Below are positions 1 through 8,799 of a stretch of DNA of 64,000 nucleotides, one piece after another. A program made the position numbers and the translations under genes. The stretch's first letter is position 1. Each line of letters begins with the position of its first letter. A model generated the notes under the pieces. It saw only the letters and a list, made by a program, of their open reading frames with translations, was not told the DNA's origin and did no database searches. Source of the stretch: Spartobacteria bacterium (GTDB lineage: Bacteria; Verrucomicrobiota; Verrucomicrobiia; Chthoniobacterales; Chthoniobacteraceae); contig JAJPII010000033.1 of assembly GCA_021324825.1 (NCBI GenBank), forward strand, positions 124,001-188,000. The letters run 5' to 3'.

Positions 1-220
1 CCGGCCTGAAAGCTGGAGACTTCGGGCCGAACCCGAGAGCCGCAACTGCATAAAAGGCAGGATCGACCAATCCGTCTACCTGGGCGAGATGGCTGAACAT
101 ACGTTCCTGGTTGAAGGGCGGGAACTGAAAATCTACGAAATGAATCCCCGGTTCCTTTCAACTGGCCGCGAGGCGTACGCCTGTGTATCGCCGGAAGACG
201 TGATGATCTTACGCGAATGA
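1..220 (+). CDS. ABC transporter ATP-binding protein, C-terminal TOBE end (partial)
   Basis: Only the last 72 codons are in the window; the gene enters from the left in the frame whose codons begin at position 2. The translation starts RPESWRL and continues with a small beta-rich module (GRIDQSVYLGEMAEHTFLVE), ending VSPEDVMILRE. An Arg-Pro-Glu followed by such a module is what the TOBE domain of MalK/PotA/FbpC-type importer ATPases looks like. The stop TGA overlaps the ATG of the next gene (ATGA at 217-220), which encodes a solute-binding protein, so this is the end of an importer operon. The ATP-binding domain and the permease must lie upstream. The substrate cannot be told from this fragment. 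Confidence 0.75.
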   Translation, partial: RPESWRLRAEPESRNCIKGRIDQSVYLGEMAEHTFLVEGRELKIYEMNPRFLSTGREAYACVSPEDVMILRE

Positions 221-1689
221 AGCATAATCTCGCGCTAGTCATTGCTTTCCTGATTGTTCTGTCGGCTCCAATCCTGCTCAGACCAAAGCGCGATTTCCTC
301 GCCAAGGCGGACGAGACCCTCGTCATCCTGACCCCGAATAACGAAGCCATTCGTTACGAATTCACCCGGGCTTTCCGCGGGCATTATCTTAAGAAAACCG
401 GGCGCACCGTTAAGATCGACTGGCGCACCCCGGGCGGCACGAGCGAGATATCCCGTTACATCGCCTCCGAATACTTCGCCGCGCTCCAATACTATTGGAC
501 GAAGAAGCTTGGCCGTCCCTGGAACGAAGAAGCGGCCCGGCGCGCCTTCCCGGAGTCCAACGTCGGCTGCGGCGTCGATCTTCTTTTCGGCGGGGGGAGT
601 TACGACTTCGCGCTCCAGGCCGCCGCCGGGCGTCTCGTGGATTGCGGCATCGCCCGGACGCATCCCGAGATCCCGCAAAACGTGGGCGGCGAGCCTTACC
701 GGGATCCGCAAGGGAGATGGATCGGCGCGTGCCTCGGCGCCTTTGGCATCTGTTACAATACGGACTCGCTCGCGCGCCTCGGCGTCCGCCCGCCCGCGCA
801 GTGGAGCGACCTCGCCGCTCCCCTCTACTTTGACGCCATAGCCCTGAGCGACCCGACGCAGAGCGGTTCCGCCGCGAAGGCGTTCGAGATGTTGATCCAG
901 CAGCAAATGCTCCGCCGCTCCGCCGTTCGCGAAGGCTGGGCGGACGCCATGCGCCTCCTTCAGGAAATCGCCGGCAACGCCCGCTATTTCACCGATTCCG
1001 CCACGCGGACGCCGTGGGATGTCGAGTCGGGTGACGCCGCCGCGGGCATGTGCATCGACTTTTACGGGCGCTTCCAGAGCGAGGCTGTCCGCGGGCCCGA
1101 CGGCTCGTCCCGCATGCGATACATCACGCCCGCCGGCGGTTCGTCCGTGGGCGTCGACCCCATCGGCATGTTCCGGGGCGCGCCCAATCCCAACCTGGCG
1201 CGCGAATTCATCGAGTTCGTTCTTTCCGAGGAGGGCCAGAAACTCTGGGATTGGAAAGTCGGCGCGCCCGGCGGCCCGGTGCGGTACGCCTTGCGCCGCC
1301 TGCCGATCCGGCCGGAGTTATACGACGCCCCGGCGTCCTTCCGATCCGACCCGGAAGTGAATCCCTACAAATTGGCCGGCGCGTTCGTCTACCACCCGAA
1401 GTGGACGGACACGCGCTGCGTCAGCTTCGTCATCCGTTGCATGTGCATCGAGCCGCACGAGGAGTTGAGCCGCGCGTGGCGCGCGCTGGTCGGCGCCGGA
1501 TTTCCGCCCGAGGCAAGCGCCGCATTTTACGAAGTCTCGAAGGTCGATTACGAAAAAACCGCCGGCCAGATTCGCGACGCGCTTCGTGCTCCGGATAAAA
1601 TCGTCCAGGTGCGGCTCGCCGCTTCGTTGGGCGGCGCCTTTCGCGCGCAGTATCTCCGCGCCATTGCACTGGCGCGGCTTGGCAGATGA
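217..1689 (+). CDS. ABC transporter substrate-binding protein (family 1, Fe(III)/sugar-like)
   Basis: A 490-residue exported protein. Residues 1-20 form a signal-peptide or anchor helix (KHNLALVIAFLIVLSAPILL). The mature part has the periplasmic binding-protein layout: an early strand with TLVILTPNNEA, then LFGGGSYDF, then a hinge strand around GACLGAFGICYNTDSLARLG, which is typical of family 1 iron and spermidine binders, and later FIEFVLSEEGQKLW. It overlaps the ATPase gene by 4 nt, so the two are translationally coupled. At 490 residues it is longer than FbpA-type binders (about 330). The ligand is unknown; metal, polyamine or sugar are all possible. Confidence 0.75.
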   Translation: MKHNLALVIAFLIVLSAPILLRPKRDFLAKADETLVILTPNNEAIRYEFTRAFRGHYLKKTGRTVKIDWRTPGGTSEISRYIASEYFAALQYYWTKKLGRPWNEEAARRAFPESNVGCGVDLLFGGGSYDFALQAAAGRLVDCGIARTHPEIPQNVGGEPYRDPQGRWIGACLGAFGICYNTDSLARLGVRPPAQWSDLAAPLYFDAIALSDPTQSGSAAKAFEMLIQQQMLRRSAVREGWADAMRLLQEIAGNARYFTDSATRTPWDVESGDAAAGMCIDFYGRFQSEAVRGPDGSSRMRYITPAGGSSVGVDPIGMFRGAPNPNLAREFIEFVLSEEGQKLWDWKVGAPGGPVRYALRRLPIRPELYDAPASFRSDPEVNPYKLAGAFVYHPKWTDTRCVSFVIRCMCIEPHEELSRAWRALVGAGFPPEASAAFYEVSKVDYEKTAGQIRDALRAPDKIVQVRLAASLGGAFRAQYLRAIALARLGR

Positions 1690-2645
1690 ATCCCGCGCCC
1701 TTCCGCGAACGTCTCGCCGCGTGGTTCGACGCGAATGCGCGCGACCTCCCGTGGCGGCGGACGCGCGACCCCTACGCCATCCTGGTTTCGGAGATGATGC
1801 TCCAGCAAACCCAGGTCGCGACCGTCATCGACTATTACTTGCGATGGATGGAGCGTTTCCCAACCGCCGCCGCCCTCGCGAACGCGGATGTCTCCGAAGT
1901 TCTCCACGCCTGGCAAGGGCTGGGTTATTATTCCCGCGCGCGCAATTTGCACGCGGCGGCGAAACTCGGCCTCGCCGGCAATGCCGAGGCCCTGGAGCGA
2001 TTGCCCGGCGTGGGGAGCTACACCGCGGCTGCCGTCGCGACCTTCGCATTTGACGAATCCGCCCCGGTGCTGGATGCGAACATCATCCGGGTCCTGGCGA
2101 GGTTGTTTGACTACTCCGCCCCGGTCGATACGGCGGCGGGCCGGGCCTTCCTCCGGGCGCGCGCCCTCGAGTTGCTGCCGGCAAAAAACGCGGGGCGCCA
2201 TAACGCCGCGCTCATGGAACTGGGCGCGCTCGTTTGCGTTCCGCGAAAACCCCGTTGCGCGCTCTGCCCCGTGAGGCCTTTCTGCGCCGCGCGCGAGCCG
2301 GGAAAACTCCCCCTCAAAAAGCCGCGCCGGGCGATCCTCCGCGTCGAACAGAATTGCGTTTACGCAAGGCGCGGCGACGAGATTCTCCTCGAACAACAGA
2401 CCGGCAGGCGCTGGCGCGGCCTTTGGTGTTTGCCCGCGCTTCCGAATCCCGCCGGCGCTCCGCTGGCGGAACTGAAATACCCGATAACCCATCACATCGT
2501 AACATTGAGAGTGCATCGGCGCGCGGCGCCCGCGGAGATTCAGCCGGGCCAGCTCTGGGTCCCGAAGAGCCGGGCAGGGGAGTTTCCGATGCCTTCGCCC
2601 CATCGGAAAGCGCTTGCCCGCTTGCTGGAACTAACTGATTCTTAG
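1686..2645 (+). CDS. mutY: A/G-specific adenine DNA glycosylase MutY
   Basis: Base-excision repair enzyme that removes adenine mispaired with 8-oxoguanine. Residue E36 in [10 protein letters not shown] and D130 in [12 protein letters not shown] match the catalytic Glu/Asp pair of MutY. The helix-hairpin-helix lies at [12 protein letters not shown] (106-117). The 4Fe-4S ligands are spaced C-x6-C-x2-C-x5-C in [18 protein letters not shown] shortened Nudix-like domain for 8-oxoG recognition follows ([14 protein letters not shown]). At 319 residues it is near the short end of the family. The start overlaps the preceding stop (ATGA at 1686-1689). Confidence 0.95.
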   Translation: MNPAPFRERLAAWFDANARDLPWRRTRDPYAILVSEMMLQQTQVATVIDYYLRWMERFPTAAALANADVSEVLHAWQGLGYYSRARNLHAAAKLGLAGNAEALERLPGVGSYTAAAVATFAFDESAPVLDANIIRVLARLFDYSAPVDTAAGRAFLRARALELLPAKNAGRHNAALMELGALVCVPRKPRCALCPVRPFCAAREPGKLPLKKPRRAILRVEQNCVYARRGDEILLEQQTGRRWRGLWCLPALPNPAGAPLAELKYPITHHIVTLRVHRRAAPAEIQPGQLWVPKSRAGEFPMPSPHRKALARLLELTDS

Positions 2646-2649
2646 CGGC

Positions 2650-3834
2650 ATGTTGACGGCTGCTCTTCCCGACGAACACGGACACTTCGGTCCGTACGGC
2701 GGGATGTTCGTGCCCGAAACCTTGATGACCGCGCTGAACGAGCTTTCAGCCGAATACGCCAAGGCGAAGCAGGACCCCGCGTTCCAGCGGGAACTCGCCG
2801 GGCTGCTGGCCGATTTCGCCGGGCGCCCGACGCCTCTCTATTTCGCCGAGCGTCTCACCGAACACCTTGGCGGCGCGCGCATTTTCCTGAAGCGCGAGGA
2901 CTTGCTCCATACCGGTGCGCACAAGATCAACAACGCGCTCGGCCAGATTCTTCTCGCCCGGCGCATGGGCAAGCGCCGCATCATCGCAGAGACCGGCGCC
3001 GGCCAGCACGGCGTCGCCACGGCCACGGTGGCCGCGCGATTCGGGTTCGAATGCGTGATCTACATGGGCCAGGTGGATATGGAGCGGCAGGCTCTTAATG
3101 TCACGCGCATGCGGCTGCTCGGCGCCGAAGTCGTCCCCGTCACGGCGGGCCAGGCCACGCTCAAGGAGGCGATCAATGAAGCGATGCGCGATTGGGTCAC
3201 CAATGTCCGCTCCACCCATTACATTCTCGGTTCGGCTCTCGGCTCCCACCCGTACCCGATGATGGTGCGCGATTTTCACCGCGTCATCGGCGAGGAAACG
3301 CGCCGGCAGATTCTTGAGCGCGAGAAACGGCTTCCCGACGTTCTCGTCGCGTGCGTCGGCGGCGGCAGCAACGCCATCGGCCTGTTCCATCCCTTCCTCG
3401 CGGACAAGGATGTCCGCATGATCGGCGTCGAAGCGGGCGGCGAGGGGATCGAAGCCGGCAAGCACGCCGCCCGTTTCCAGGGCGGGAAACTCGGCGTGCT
3501 GCAAGGGACGCGCACCTACCTGCTGGCGGACGACGACGGCCAGATACAGTTGACGCACTCGATCTCCGCGGGACTCGATTACGCCGCCATCGGCCCGGAG
3601 CACAGCTACCTTCGGGACGAAGGCCGCGTCGAATACGAATACGCCACCGACGCGGAGGCTCTCGCGGCGTTCCAGGCCCTGGCGCGGCTCGAGGGGATAA
3701 TCCCCGCGCTCGAATCCGCGCACGCCATAGCCCACGTCATGAAGATCGCGCCGCGCACGTCCGGGATCATCATCGCCAATCTCTCCGGCCGCGGAGACAA
3801 GGACGTGCAGCAGGCCGCCCAACTTTGCGGTTAG
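2650..3834 (+). CDS. trpB: Tryptophan synthase beta chain
   Basis: Catalyses the PLP-dependent condensation of indole and serine to tryptophan. The 394-residue protein begins [20 protein letters not shown], the usual TrpB N-terminus. K92 in [13 protein letters not shown] is the Schiff-base lysine, and GGGSNAIG binds the PLP phosphate. Length is normal. The gene sits 4 bp after mutY and 2 bp before an alpha-galactosidase; no trpA or other trp gene is nearby, so the pathway is dispersed in this genome. No Shine-Dalgarno is visible before the ATG. Confidence 0.96.
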   Translation: MLTAALPDEHGHFGPYGGMFVPETLMTALNELSAEYAKAKQDPAFQRELAGLLADFAGRPTPLYFAERLTEHLGGARIFLKREDLLHTGAHKINNALGQILLARRMGKRRIIAETGAGQHGVATATVAARFGFECVIYMGQVDMERQALNVTRMRLLGAEVVPVTAGQATLKEAINEAMRDWVTNVRSTHYILGSALGSHPYPMMVRDFHRVIGEETRRQILEREKRLPDVLVACVGGGSNAIGLFHPFLADKDVRMIGVEAGGEGIEAGKHAARFQGGKLGVLQGTRTYLLADDDGQIQLTHSISAGLDYAAIGPEHSYLRDEGRVEYEYATDAEALAAFQALARLEGIIPALESAHAIAHVMKIAPRTSGIIIANLSGRGDKDVQQAAQLCG

Positions 3835-3836
3835 CC

Positions 3837-5126
3837 ATGCGCTTCCTTGTTCTGCTTCTGGCGATCTCCGCCCTGCGGGCGGGCGCCGCCGAAAACGGGC
3901 TCGGCGCCCGGCCTTACATGGGTTGGGACAGCTGGAGCTTTTTCCGGGGCAAGCCAACCGTGGCGAGGATAAAGGCGCAGGCGGATGCGATGGCCGCCAG
4001 GCTGAAACCATACGGCTACACTTATGTGAACATCGACTCCGGCTGGTTCGGGAGCTACGACGAATACGGACGCCCCAAAGCCGACGCCGCGCGGTTCCCC
4101 GAAGGCGTCGCCGCGCTGGCGGAATACATGCACCGCAGGGGATTGAAACTCGGCATCTACCTCGAACCGGGGCTGCCAAAAAGCGTGTGGGACGCGAACT
4201 CCCCCATCCTTGGAACCCCGTATCACGCCCGCGACATCGCCTTCGCCTCGCAGAACGGCAACACGCTCGGGCGGGCGGACCGCATCGAATACGCGCGACC
4301 GGGAGCCGCCGAGTACGTGCAGAGTTGCGCCGATCTCGTCGCTTCGTGGGGAATCGATTTCATCCGGATGGATCACGTCGGACCCGGCGGCGGACGCCTC
4401 CCCGCCGACAACCGCCCCGACGTGCAATGCTGGGCCGCCGCGCTGAGGAAAACCGGGCGGCCGATATGGCTGGAGCTTTCCACCAGCCTAGATGTCCGCT
4501 ACGTCGATTCGTGGAAGAAATACGCCAATAGCTGGCGCATCGAAAACGACATCGAATGGTACGGCCAGGGGCATCCGTTCACGAATTGGGCGAGGGTGGC
4601 GAGGCGTTTTGACAACGTCCCGAAATGGGCGGCGCACGCCGGCCCCGGCGGATGGAACAACCTCGACTCTCTCGAAATCGGCAACGGGGCCGCGGACGGA
4701 TTGACCCCCGACGAACGGCGGGCGTGCATGACCCTTTGGTCGATCTCCTGCTCGCCGATTTCCATCGGCGCGGACTTGACGAATCTCGACAAGAGCGACT
4801 TCCCCCTGCTCACCAATCCCGAAGTCCTCGCCGTCGACCAGGCGGGCCGGCCCGCCCAGCCCCTGTCGCAGGGGAGCGCGCAGCAGGTGTGGCGTTCGCG
4901 CGACGCCGACGGCAGTTTCACCGTCGCGCTGTTCAATCTCGGATACGCCGGCGCGAATGTCAGCGTGAACTGGAACGAACTCCCTTTCCGCGGCCCCGCG
5001 TCGGTGCGCGATCTTTGGAGCCGTGCGGAACTGGGGGTCTTCAACAAAGGGTTCGGCGCAACGCTCAACCCGCACGCCTCGCGGCTCCTGAAAGTGACGC
5101 CCCTGGAAAAACAGCGCCCGCGATGA
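3837..5126 (+). CDS. Alpha-galactosidase-like glycoside hydrolase family 27
   Basis: A 429-residue secreted enzyme with signal peptide RFLVLLLAISALRAGAA. Family hallmarks are the opening LGARPYMGWDSWSFF, YTYVNIDSGWFG, LKLGIYLEPGLP, the nucleophile segment IDFIRMDHVGPGGG (D is the predicted nucleophile) and NSWRIENDIEWYGQ (the Asp aligns with the GH27 acid/base). The C-terminal beta domain follows WSISCSPISIGADL. The reading frame is open far upstream, but that part only shadows trpB; the start was set at the ATG at 3837 because a signal peptide begins there. GH27 members hydrolyse alpha-galactosides or alpha-N-acetylgalactosaminides; specificity is not evident. Confidence 0.88.
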   Translation: MRFLVLLLAISALRAGAAENGLGARPYMGWDSWSFFRGKPTVARIKAQADAMAARLKPYGYTYVNIDSGWFGSYDEYGRPKADAARFPEGVAALAEYMHRRGLKLGIYLEPGLPKSVWDANSPILGTPYHARDIAFASQNGNTLGRADRIEYARPGAAEYVQSCADLVASWGIDFIRMDHVGPGGGRLPADNRPDVQCWAAALRKTGRPIWLELSTSLDVRYVDSWKKYANSWRIENDIEWYGQGHPFTNWARVARRFDNVPKWAAHAGPGGWNNLDSLEIGNGAADGLTPDERRACMTLWSISCSPISIGADLTNLDKSDFPLLTNPEVLAVDQAGRPAQPLSQGSAQQVWRSRDADGSFTVALFNLGYAGANVSVNWNELPFRGPASVRDLWSRAELGVFNKGFGATLNPHASRLLKVTPLEKQRPR

Positions 5127-5139
5127 TAGGAAAGTGCGT

Positions 5140-8100
5140 ATGAAACCCGACGAGAACGCCCCGGCATGGCAAAAGAACGCGGTTTTCCGGTTCCTCGCGT
5201 CGGTTCAACTCGCGATGCTGCTTCTGACGGTCCTTACGATCGCGAGCATCGTCGGGACGATCTGCGAGTCGAGCTTCGACGCCAAGGTGGCGCGCGCCTA
5301 TATCTATGGCGCAGCCTGGTTCGATCTCTGGCTGTTGCTTCTGGTGGTCAACCTGGTCTTTTCCGCCTTTTCACGCTGGCCGTGGGAAAAACGTCATTTT
5401 AGCTTCCTTATCACACACTTGGGAATTATAGCGTTGATCGCGGGGGCGTACATCGGGCGGGTTTCCGGCATCGAGGGCACCATGACTCTTTTCAAGGGAG
5501 ACGCCCCTTCCAACCTGCTCACCGTCGACCAGCGCGTCATGCGGATTGCCGACGGGGACGGCCAGGCCGTAACCGTCCCGTTCGAAATCCTTAACAAACC
5601 TCCCACGCCCGAACATCCGAGAAACATCACCACGACGCCTTCCGGCTGCCATATCTCCGCCATCGGGTTCAGCCCGAGCCTGGAGATGGATATGTCACCC
5701 AAACCGCTCGCGGAAGGCGGCGTCCCCGCCATCCACCTCGTTATCGCGACGGCGATGATGGGGCAGAAACTCGAGTCGTGGCTTCTGGCCGATGATCCCG
5801 ACCATGGCGCGTTCGACATGGGGCTGGCTTCCATCCGATTCCGTCGCGGCGCCGCCCCGGTTTCCGCCGCGCCCGCGCCCGTTGCGGCGTCGGGAGAAGC
5901 CGCCGACATCGAGGAAGGCATTTTCGCCTTCGCGAAGACGCCCGACCAAATCTCCCGGCCAAACAAGGGCGGCGCCACGGGCGCGAAGGTTAAGCTTTCG
6001 GAAAACGGCGGCTCGGTCTCGGTTGAACTGAACGGCGTTTCGCAATCCTTCGACGTTTCGGCGAACCTCGGGAAGGAGACCCCGCTCGCGGGAACGCCCT
6101 ACGCGATCACGATCAAAAATTACTGGCCGGACTTCCGTATACGGGACGGCCGGCCGGGAACGGCCAGCCAGGAGCCGCTGAATCCTGCTGTGCTGGTCTT
6201 CCTGCGCGGCCGCGGCATTCCCGTCCCCGGCGACGCCGCCGCGCATGCCGGGCCGCCGTCCATGAGCGCGGACGCCGCGGCGAACAACCACCTGGTCATC
6301 TACATCGACGATTCCGGGCGGCTGACGTACGACCTCGCATCGCGGAAATTTGGCGCCTCTTCCGGCAAGCTGGAAGCGCCGCTCGCGACCGGCTGGGCGG
6401 ACTGGAAGCTGACGGTGGAACAACTCCTTCCGCACGCGGAGGCGCACTTCAGCGCGCGGCCCGCTCCGCCCGGCTCGAAAGGCGCGCGCAGCGAGGGCCT
6501 CCGCATCCGCGCGGTTCGCAACGGCGAAAGCGTCGAGGAATGGGCTCCGCTGGGCTGGCAAATATCTATCCCCGTCAAGCCCGCCCCGCTCCAGATCGCC
6601 TATGGGTACAAGGAAGTCGCGCTTCCCATCGGTTTGCGGCTGACCGATTTCGAGGTCGAGCGCAACGAAGGCTCTGACACGCCCGCGGGCTTCAAGAGCA
6701 CGGTGGAGATAACCGACGGCGAAGGCGCCAGGGTCACCGGCCAATGCTGGATGAACAATCCCATCAGCTATCCGGACTCCTGGGTGAACACATTCTCGGG
6801 GTTCACCTTCAAAATCTCGCAAGCCTCGTGGAACCCCGAGAATCTCAACCAGAGCACCGTCCAGATCCTCCGCGACCCGGGCTGGTCCTTGAAATGGATG
6901 GGTTCCCTCTGCATTGTCGCAGGCGTGTTCTCCCTCTTTTACCTGCGGCCCGGGCCGGAAAACCCGGGGCCTCCCTCCGCCGCCGGGCGCAAGGAGAAAA
7001 CCTCGCGCGTTCCCGTCGCCGCCCTGCTGCTCCTGCTGTTCTCGCTCCATTCCCTCCGTGCGGCGGAGGAATCGCCCATCGATTTCAAACAGTGGGGCCT
7101 CCTCGCGATACAGGACGGCGGACGCCGCAAACCGCTCGACACCTTCGCCCGCGAGACGCTGATGCGAATGACGGGAAGAGGGAGCCTCGAAATCGGCGGC
7201 CACGTTTGGAAGCCGGATGAATTTGTCCTGTCCATGATCCTGGGCGCCCACGATTGGACAAAGGAGCCGATCATCCTGGTCGATTACAAGCCGCTCGTGG
7301 ACAAACTGAAGCTGGATTTGGCCCGCAAACGCTTCTCCGTCGAGGAACTCGCGCGGCATCCCGAACTGGAAACCATCGTCAACGAAGCGCACACGGCGCG
7401 GCAGAACGAGAAAGAATTGACCCGCATGCAAAAGGAAGCCGAGAGCGTCGGCTCGCGGTTCACCCTTTTCAACAGCCTGCAAACCGGCAGCCTTCTTTTG
7501 ATCGCGCCGCCGCCCGCGAACCCGGAGGCGAAATGGCTCCTGCCGACGGAAATCGCGGAAAGGTATTCCGGCGCGAGCGCGGAGGAACCGATCGAATGCC
7601 TGCGCGGGCTGGCCTCCGCCTACCTGGCGGGCGATGCGTTCCATTTCAGCTTGAACGCGAGCCGGCTTCGCGCCGCCCTGCGGGGACTAAGCCCGGTTAT
7701 CTATCCGACCGATTTCAATCTCAAGATCGAGTATTTCTACAACCATCTCGATCCGTTCCTTTGGGCGATCGCCTTTTATGCGGCGGCGCTCGTCGCGCTC
7801 TCCGTCGCCGGAAGCGCGGGCATTCCGGGACTTGTTTTCGCGGGGACGGGCATGCTCTTCCACGCCGGAGGCATCGCGCTGCGTTGCGTCATCGCGCACC
7901 GCCCGCCGGTGACCAACATGTATGAGTCCGTCGTCTGGGTGTCGTTCGGCGTCATGGTCTTCGGATTCGCGTTCTGGGCGCGGTACCGCGCGCTCACTTA
8001 CCTTGTCGCGGCGCTGCCGGCCAGCCTGGTCTGCCTCCTCCTGCTTCGCCAGTTGCCCGTCGCCATGCCCGGAAGCATCGATCCCCTCGTGCCGGTGCTG

Positions 8101-8637
8101 CGCAGCAATTTCTGGCTCACGATCCACGTCCTGACCATCACGCTCAGCTACGCGGCGTTCCTGCTGGCGATGGCATTCGGCCACATCGTCCTGTACCGCT
8201 TCATACGCGACCCGCGGAATACGCCGGAGGATTCGCTGCTCCATTTCTGGTTATACCGGGTGTTGCAGTTGGGCGTGCTGCTGCTGGCGAGCGGCACCAT
8301 CCTCGGCGGCGTGTGGGCCAACTACAGTTGGGGCCGTTTCTGGGGCTGGGACCCGAAGGAAACGTGGGCGCTCATCGCCCTGCTATGCTACCTGGTCGTC
8401 CTCCACGGGAGGATCGTCGGCTGGTGGGATCAATTCGGGCTCGCCGTTTCCAGCGTCGTTTGCTTCAACGCGGTTCTGATGACCTGGTACGGCGTCAACT
8501 TCGTTCTCGGCAAGGGCCTGCACAGCTACGGCTTCGGCATCGGCGGCGAATCGTACGTGGCGGCCTTTGTGGCGGCTGATTTCACCTACGTGGCGTGGGC
8601 GTGCATCCGCAGCCGGCAGGCGCTCCGGGCCGTTTAG
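5140..8637 (+). CDS. Fused ResB-CcsA cytochrome c biogenesis protein (system II)
   Basis: A 1165-residue membrane protein joining both halves of the system II haem ligation complex. The N-terminal half is ResB/Ccs1-like: three helices in the first 110 residues (FLASVQLAMLLLTVLTI, WLLLLVVNLVFSAF, LITHLGIIALIAGAYIG), a large periplasmic domain, then a helix near residue 600. The C-terminal part is CcsA-like, with many helices and the WWD haem-handling motif around WANYSWGRFWGWDPKETW. His residues in HRPPVTNMYE and in the helix starting LTIHVLTITL are candidate haem ligands. The ATG at 5140 is preferred over the GTG at 5134 because AGGAA at 5128-5132 is then 7 nt away. The stop codon lies in the left arm of the 8635-8799 element. 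Confidence 0.88.
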   Translation: MKPDENAPAWQKNAVFRFLASVQLAMLLLTVLTIASIVGTICESSFDAKVARAYIYGAAWFDLWLLLLVVNLVFSAFSRWPWEKRHFSFLITHLGIIALIAGAYIGRVSGIEGTMTLFKGDAPSNLLTVDQRVMRIADGDGQAVTVPFEILNKPPTPEHPRNITTTPSGCHISAIGFSPSLEMDMSPKPLAEGGVPAIHLVIATAMMGQKLESWLLADDPDHGAFDMGLASIRFRRGAAPVSAAPAPVAASGEAADIEEGIFAFAKTPDQISRPNKGGATGAKVKLSENGGSVSVELNGVSQSFDVSANLGKETPLAGTPYAITIKNYWPDFRIRDGRPGTASQEPLNPAVLVFLRGRGIPVPGDAAAHAGPPSMSADAAANNHLVIYIDDSGRLTYDLASRKFGASSGKLEAPLATGWADWKLTVEQLLPHAEAHFSARPAPPGSKGARSEGLRIRAVRNGESVEEWAPLGWQISIPVKPAPLQIAYGYKEVALPIGLRLTDFEVERNEGSDTPAGFKSTVEITDGEGARVTGQCWMNNPISYPDSWVNTFSGFTFKISQASWNPENLNQSTVQILRDPGWSLKWMGSLCIVAGVFSLFYLRPGPENPGPPSAAGRKEKTSRVPVAALLLLLFSLHSLRAAEESPIDFKQWGLLAIQDGGRRKPLDTFARETLMRMTGRGSLEIGGHVWKPDEFVLSMILGAHDWTKEPIILVDYKPLVDKLKLDLARKRFSVEELARHPELETIVNEAHTARQNEKELTRMQKEAESVGSRFTLFNSLQTGSLLLIAPPPANPEAKWLLPTEIAERYSGASAEEPIECLRGLASAYLAGDAFHFSLNASRLRAALRGLSPVIYPTDFNLKIEYFYNHLDPFLWAIAFYAAALVALSVAGSAGIPGLVFAGTGMLFHAGGIALRCVIAHRPPVTNMYESVVWVSFGVMVFGFAFWARYRALTYLVAALPASLVCLLLLRQLPVAMPGSIDPLVPVLRSNFWLTIHVLTITLSYAAFLLAMAFGHIVLYRFIRDPRNTPEDSLLHFWLYRVLQLGVLLLASGTILGGVWANYSWGRFWGWDPKETWALIALLCYLVVLHGRIVGWWDQFGLAVSSVVCFNAVLMTWYGVNFVLGKGLHSYGFGIGGESYVAAFVAADFTYVAWACIRSRQALRAV

Positions 8638-8799
8638 AGCGTATCATACGCTTTTGTCCTGAGCGGCGTTGTTGTAGAGGCGGCTGTGCCAGCCGCCTGT
8701 TGGCGGGGAGACAATGCCAAAGCGCCAAAGCGCCAAAGCGCCACGCGGTTCCCGGTTTTATGAGGCCCAAGAGCGGGCGAAAGCGCATGACATGCTCTA
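8635..8799. repeat. 165-bp intergenic element with imperfect terminal inverted repeats
   Basis: The two ends (8635-8659, and 8775-8799 read on the minus strand) match at 20 of 25 positions; both begin TAGAGC and share TCAT and CGCTTT. Each arm is itself nearly palindromic. The interior holds a copy of the dispersed palindrome (8671-8698) and a period-8 tandem repeat of GCCAAAGC (about 3.5 copies, 8716-8743). The first three bases of each arm are the TAG stop codons of the convergent flanking genes. No coding capacity is seen. It could be a MITE-like insertion or a bidirectional terminator. Confidence 0.7.
8671..8698 (+). repeat. Dispersed palindromic repeat, copy 1
   Basis: GTTGTAGAGGCGGCT, then TGTGCC, then AGCCGCC: a hairpin with an AGGCGGCT / AGCCGCCT stem. 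Related copies lie at 29015-29050, 63514-63540 and, inverted, 63598-63624. All are intergenic. Confidence 0.85.

Noticed and set aside
3351-3836. N-terminal extension of the alpha-galactosidase frame
   Set aside because: It lies in the trpB coding region in another frame and is Arg-rich; a signal peptide starts at the ATG at 3837.
5695-7644. A 649-codon minus-strand open frame opposite ResB-CcsA
   Set aside because: Antisense shadow with Arg/Gly-rich composition and no recognisable domain.
8716-8743. Period-8 tandem repeat GCCAAAGC considered as a CRISPR or regulatory array
   Set aside because: Only about 3.5 contiguous copies with no spacers; treated as part of the intergenic element.
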